Assembly: GCA_937928735.1 (NCBI GenBank)
Contig: CALFVF010000002.1
Location: 62,001 to 126,000 of the forward strand
Length of the DNA stretch: 64,000 nucleotides
Direction: 5' to 3'
DNA from: an uncultured Verrucomicrobiales bacterium
GTDB lineage: Bacteria; Verrucomicrobiota; Verrucomicrobiia; Verrucomicrobiales; Akkermansiaceae
In this document: one piece after another, positions 62,292-64,000 of the stretch
Numbering within the stretch: position 1 is the stretch's first letter
How the letters are laid out: each line of letters opens with the position of its first letter
Program-made: the position numbers and the translations under genes
Notes under the pieces: generated by a model
What the model was told of the DNA's origin: nothing
The model's database searches: none
What the model saw: the letters and a program-made list of their open reading frames with translations, nothing else

Positions 62292-62888
62292 ATGATTGTT
62301 CGACTTCGCGGAAAAGTGTTAGAAGCCCTTCCTAATCAACTTATACTAGATGTGAATGGCGTCGGCTATCAGCTCCACATTCCTCTCTCCACCTACGATA
62401 AGCTCAATCCCATAGAGGGAACTCAAATCGAGCTACACACCCACCTGCAGGTGCGTGAGACTGAGCACAAGCTCTTTGGCTTCTCGACACCTCAAGAAAG
62501 AGAACTCTTTCTCCTGCTCATTGATCGAGTCAGCGGCATTGGTCCAGCGATTGCAGTTGCTGTCCTCAGTGGAATGCCCGTAGAGAACTTTAAGGCCGCT
62601 GTGGTGAACGGCGATGTCGCTGCTCTCTCGAAAATCAAGGGACTGGGCAAGAAAACGGCCGAGCGTATTGTGCTAGAGCTGAAGGATAAAGTCGGTGTCG
62701 CAGATGCTTGGAAACAGGCCAGTGAAAGTGCTGCTCCCAGTGCGGCTAATGACACGGAACTCGCCCTCATCGGCCTCGGCTACAAGCAGACAGAAGCGCG
62801 CAAAGCCGTCGCTAGTGTGATGAAAGCCAATAACTCAGCAGATTCAGAAGATCTACTCAGAGGGGCACTCCGAGTGCTCAATAGTTAG
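62292..62888 (+). CDS. ruvA: Holliday junction branch migration protein RuvA
   Basis: 198 residues. RuvA binds four-way junctions and loads the RuvB motor. Domain I (MIVRLRGKVLEALPNQLILDVNGVGYQLHIP) is an OB fold, domain II has two helix-hairpin-helix motifs (LIDRVSGIGPAIAVAVLSGM and LSKIKGLGKKTAERIVLELKDK), and domain III (ELALIGLGYKQTEARKAVASV) is the mobile RuvB-contact helix bundle. Complete. ruvB and ruvC are not next to it. Confidence 0.96.
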   Translation: MIVRLRGKVLEALPNQLILDVNGVGYQLHIPLSTYDKLNPIEGTQIELHTHLQVRETEHKLFGFSTPQERELFLLLIDRVSGIGPAIAVAVLSGMPVENFKAAVVNGDVAALSKIKGLGKKTAERIVLELKDKVGVADAWKQASESAAPSAANDTELALIGLGYKQTEARKAVASVMKANNSADSEDLLRGALRVLNS

Positions 62889-62949
62889 ATTTCATAGCGA
62901 TCAGTCACGCTATAAAAATAGGTTAGAATGCTATCTAGTCTTCCTTATA

Positions 62950-63106
62950 CCAATGAGGAAAACTAAGTGGTAGAAAGCGCGAAGAGATTTGGTGGGAGAT
63001 CAAGGCGGAACCCATCGGTGATGCGAGCATCTCCGATGAGTGACAACGATGGTATCTTGTCAAAGATCTAGCGAATTCGGCCAGTTAGTTTTTTGAGTTG
63101 GTATTA
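62950..63106 (-). repeat. 157-bp foldback repeat, copy B
   Basis: The reverse complement of copy A at 54013-54169 (9 differences in 157). It begins 61 bp after ruvA and ends inside aroK: the last six codons and stop of aroK lie in its end (63085-63106). Adjacent flanks differ from copy A, so I take the 157-bp limits as the element's ends. I see no clear target-site duplication. Confidence 0.9.
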
Positions 63107-63708
63107 ATGTTGGAGAAGAAATAGCGAGCACTATCCAGAATGCCTTGTGAGACCTCGTTCACACTGAGACCCTCCGTGCTGATACTTAGGTGAGAACAGG
63201 CCTCATAAATAGGAGCGCGTATCTCAAGTAGCTCTTGGATCTTTGAGCGAGGATCCTCGCACTGCAAGAGCGGTCGGTTAGATGTCTTTGCCGTTCTCTC
63301 CAAGATCGTATCGACACTGGACTGCAGCCAGACGACGTAGCCGATCTTTCGGAGCAGCTCAGCATTCTCAGATGAGACAGGGAGGCCTCCACCTGTCGAA
63401 ATAATATGCCTCGTCTCACTCTCAGCACTCAGCTCTCGGAGCACATTGGACTCAAGCTGGCGGAAGTGCGCCTCACCGTGAGTCTCGAAGAGAGAAGGAA
63501 TCGAGCACCCCTCCTGCTCAGTGATAAGCTGATCGGTATCGATCAGAGGGTAGCAGAGGAGTTGGCTGAGCTCGCGCCCGATCGTGGACTTCCCACATCC
63601 CATAAAGCCAACAAGAATAATATTCTTGGCTGGCGATTTTAAGCAGGGCGTAGCAGTCATGGTAGAACCATAGGCAGAGATAGAGTAGGGGGCAAACGTG
63701 TTTTTCAT
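63085..63708 (-). CDS. aroK: Shikimate kinase
   Basis: Phosphorylates shikimate in the chorismate pathway. Walker A GFMGCGKST, the shikimate-binding DTDQLI and the GGG in ISTGGGLP, and the lid with RPLLQ are visible in the usual order. 207 residues from ATG 63708; ATG 63660 gives a more usual length of 191. The C-terminus NTNSKN is encoded by the end of the foldback repeat, so the original end was replaced. It is divergent from the DUF455 gene. Confidence 0.92.
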   Translation of the reverse strand: MKNTFAPYSISAYGSTMTATPCLKSPAKNIILVGFMGCGKSTIGRELSQLLCYPLIDTDQLITEQEGCSIPSLFETHGEAHFRQLESNVLRELSAESETRHIISTGGGLPVSSENAELLRKIGYVVWLQSSVDTILERTAKTSNRPLLQCEDPRSKIQELLEIRAPIYEACSHLSISTEGLSVNEVSQGILDSARYFFSNINTNSKN

Positions 63709-63783
63709 AGAAGGGCGCTTTCCACAAAGATTCCTCTACGAGCGAATATTGACTCCAGCTCAGAAGCAGACACCATAGAGCTC

Positions 63784-64000
63784 ATGGAACTCCGTGAAAT
63801 GGCAGAGCAGGTGCTCTATGGGACGACACTTGAGGAGAAACTACTCTGCTCGGCCAGAGAAGTGTCCGACCTCCATCCTGGCAAGGCCATAGCCGCACCA
63901 GAGGCACCAGGGCGCCCACTTGAGCTAGCGCTCTCACCCAAAGGCGTGCGTGCCGAGTTCCCAGGAGTCAATCGCCTAGACCAAGAGCCAGAGCGCGCGA
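63784..64000 (+). CDS. DUF455 family protein, truncated by the window edge
   Basis: The frame from ATG 63784 is open to the end of the window (72 codons). MELREMAEQVLYGTTLEEKL, then an ALAAPE-like AIAAPEAPGRPLELAL and RAEFPGVNRLDQEPERA, match the N-terminus of DUF455, a ferritin-like helical family with probable dimetal chemistry. The metal-binding HE motifs would lie beyond the edge. An upstream in-frame extension exists without a usual start codon. Divergent from aroK. Confidence 0.8.
   Translation, partial: MELREMAEQVLYGTTLEEKLLCSAREVSDLHPGKAIAAPEAPGRPLELALSPKGVRAEFPGVNRLDQEPERA

Noticed and set aside
62894-62916. Terminator after ruvA (ATAGCG/CGCTAT hairpin)
   Set aside because: The 6-bp stem is followed by A's, not T's, on the plus strand, and the minus-strand side lacks a T-tract too; evidence too weak.
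1-64000. CRISPR array, tRNA or rRNA gene, intact insertion sequence
   Set aside because: I found no regularly spaced identical repeats, no cloverleaf with CCA-adjacent acceptor stem, no rRNA landmarks and no transposase reading frame. A tRNA scan was not possible, so a missed tRNA cannot be fully excluded.

Overview
The window reads as a chromosome segment of a free-living Gram-negative bacterium, most likely in the PVC superphylum and probably Verrucomicrobiota. This placement is inferred, not computed. It rests on meso-DAP peptidoglycan genes, signal peptides and lipoproteins, a PAS-AraC regulator beside xylose isomerase, a SMUG1-type uracil-DNA glycosylase, an RDD/SpoIIM/DUF4129/DUF4350/MoxR/DUF58 cluster, and a thrombospondin-3-repeat exoprotein. 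There is no rRNA, tRNA, CRISPR array, phage or intact transposase. Nearly all of it is ordinary core genome.

Layout. 0-3 kb: a gene cut by the window edge, a small membrane zinc-ribbon protein, an OppD/DppD ATPase and a secreted coiled-coil protein. 3-6.4 kb: lysA and dnaG (minus strand). 6.5-10.3 kb: a GbsR/MarR regulator, a DCC thiol protein, an ECF sigma/anti-sigma/secreted-protein trio and lepB, ended by a clear terminator. 10.4-14.4 kb: a minus-strand accessory block with a Sel1 membrane protein, a tail-anchored envelope protein and a large exoprotein with TSP3 repeats and a lysozyme-like C-terminal domain. 14.6-26.7 kb: the dcw cluster mraZ-rsmH-ftsL-ftsI-murE-murF-mraY-murD-LysM gene-ftsW, without murG, murC, ddl, ftsQ, ftsA or ftsZ. 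26.8-33.6 kb: pstS-pstC-pstA-pstB-phoU with a Pho-box-like site and an attenuator. 33.6-37.5 kb: a secreted unknown, a lipase-like hydrolase and a coiled-coil/TPR protein. 37.8-40.7 kb: rpmH-rnpA-yidD-yidC. 40.7-43.1 kb: modABC. 43.2-53 kb: pfk, SMUG1-like glycosylase, UDP-glucose pyrophosphorylase, a divergent DHPS, a solitary RelE-like protein, small DUF proteins, a family-4-like uracil-DNA glycosylase without iron-sulfur ligands, pspA and xylA. 53.2-61.4 kb: the PAS-AraC regulator and the six-gene MoxR module. 61.4-64 kb: fabG, ruvA, aroK and the start of a DUF455 gene.

Main themes are cell-wall synthesis and division, phosphate uptake, envelope biogenesis and quality control, and uracil repair. 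The most unusual points are: (i) a 157-bp foldback repeat present twice in opposite orientation, one copy supplying the end of aroK, with a solo arm at 10.36 kb; (ii) a MurE with a ~210-residue Arg/Asp/Glu/Gly-rich tail; (iii) the TSP3/lysozyme-like exoprotein, whose signal peptide lies upstream of any usual start codon, together with its tail-anchored neighbour; (iv) a family-4-like uracil-DNA glycosylase that has lost its Fe-S cysteines. I found no convincing complete novel defence system; the 10.4-14.4 kb block is the best candidate for an undescribed functional unit.
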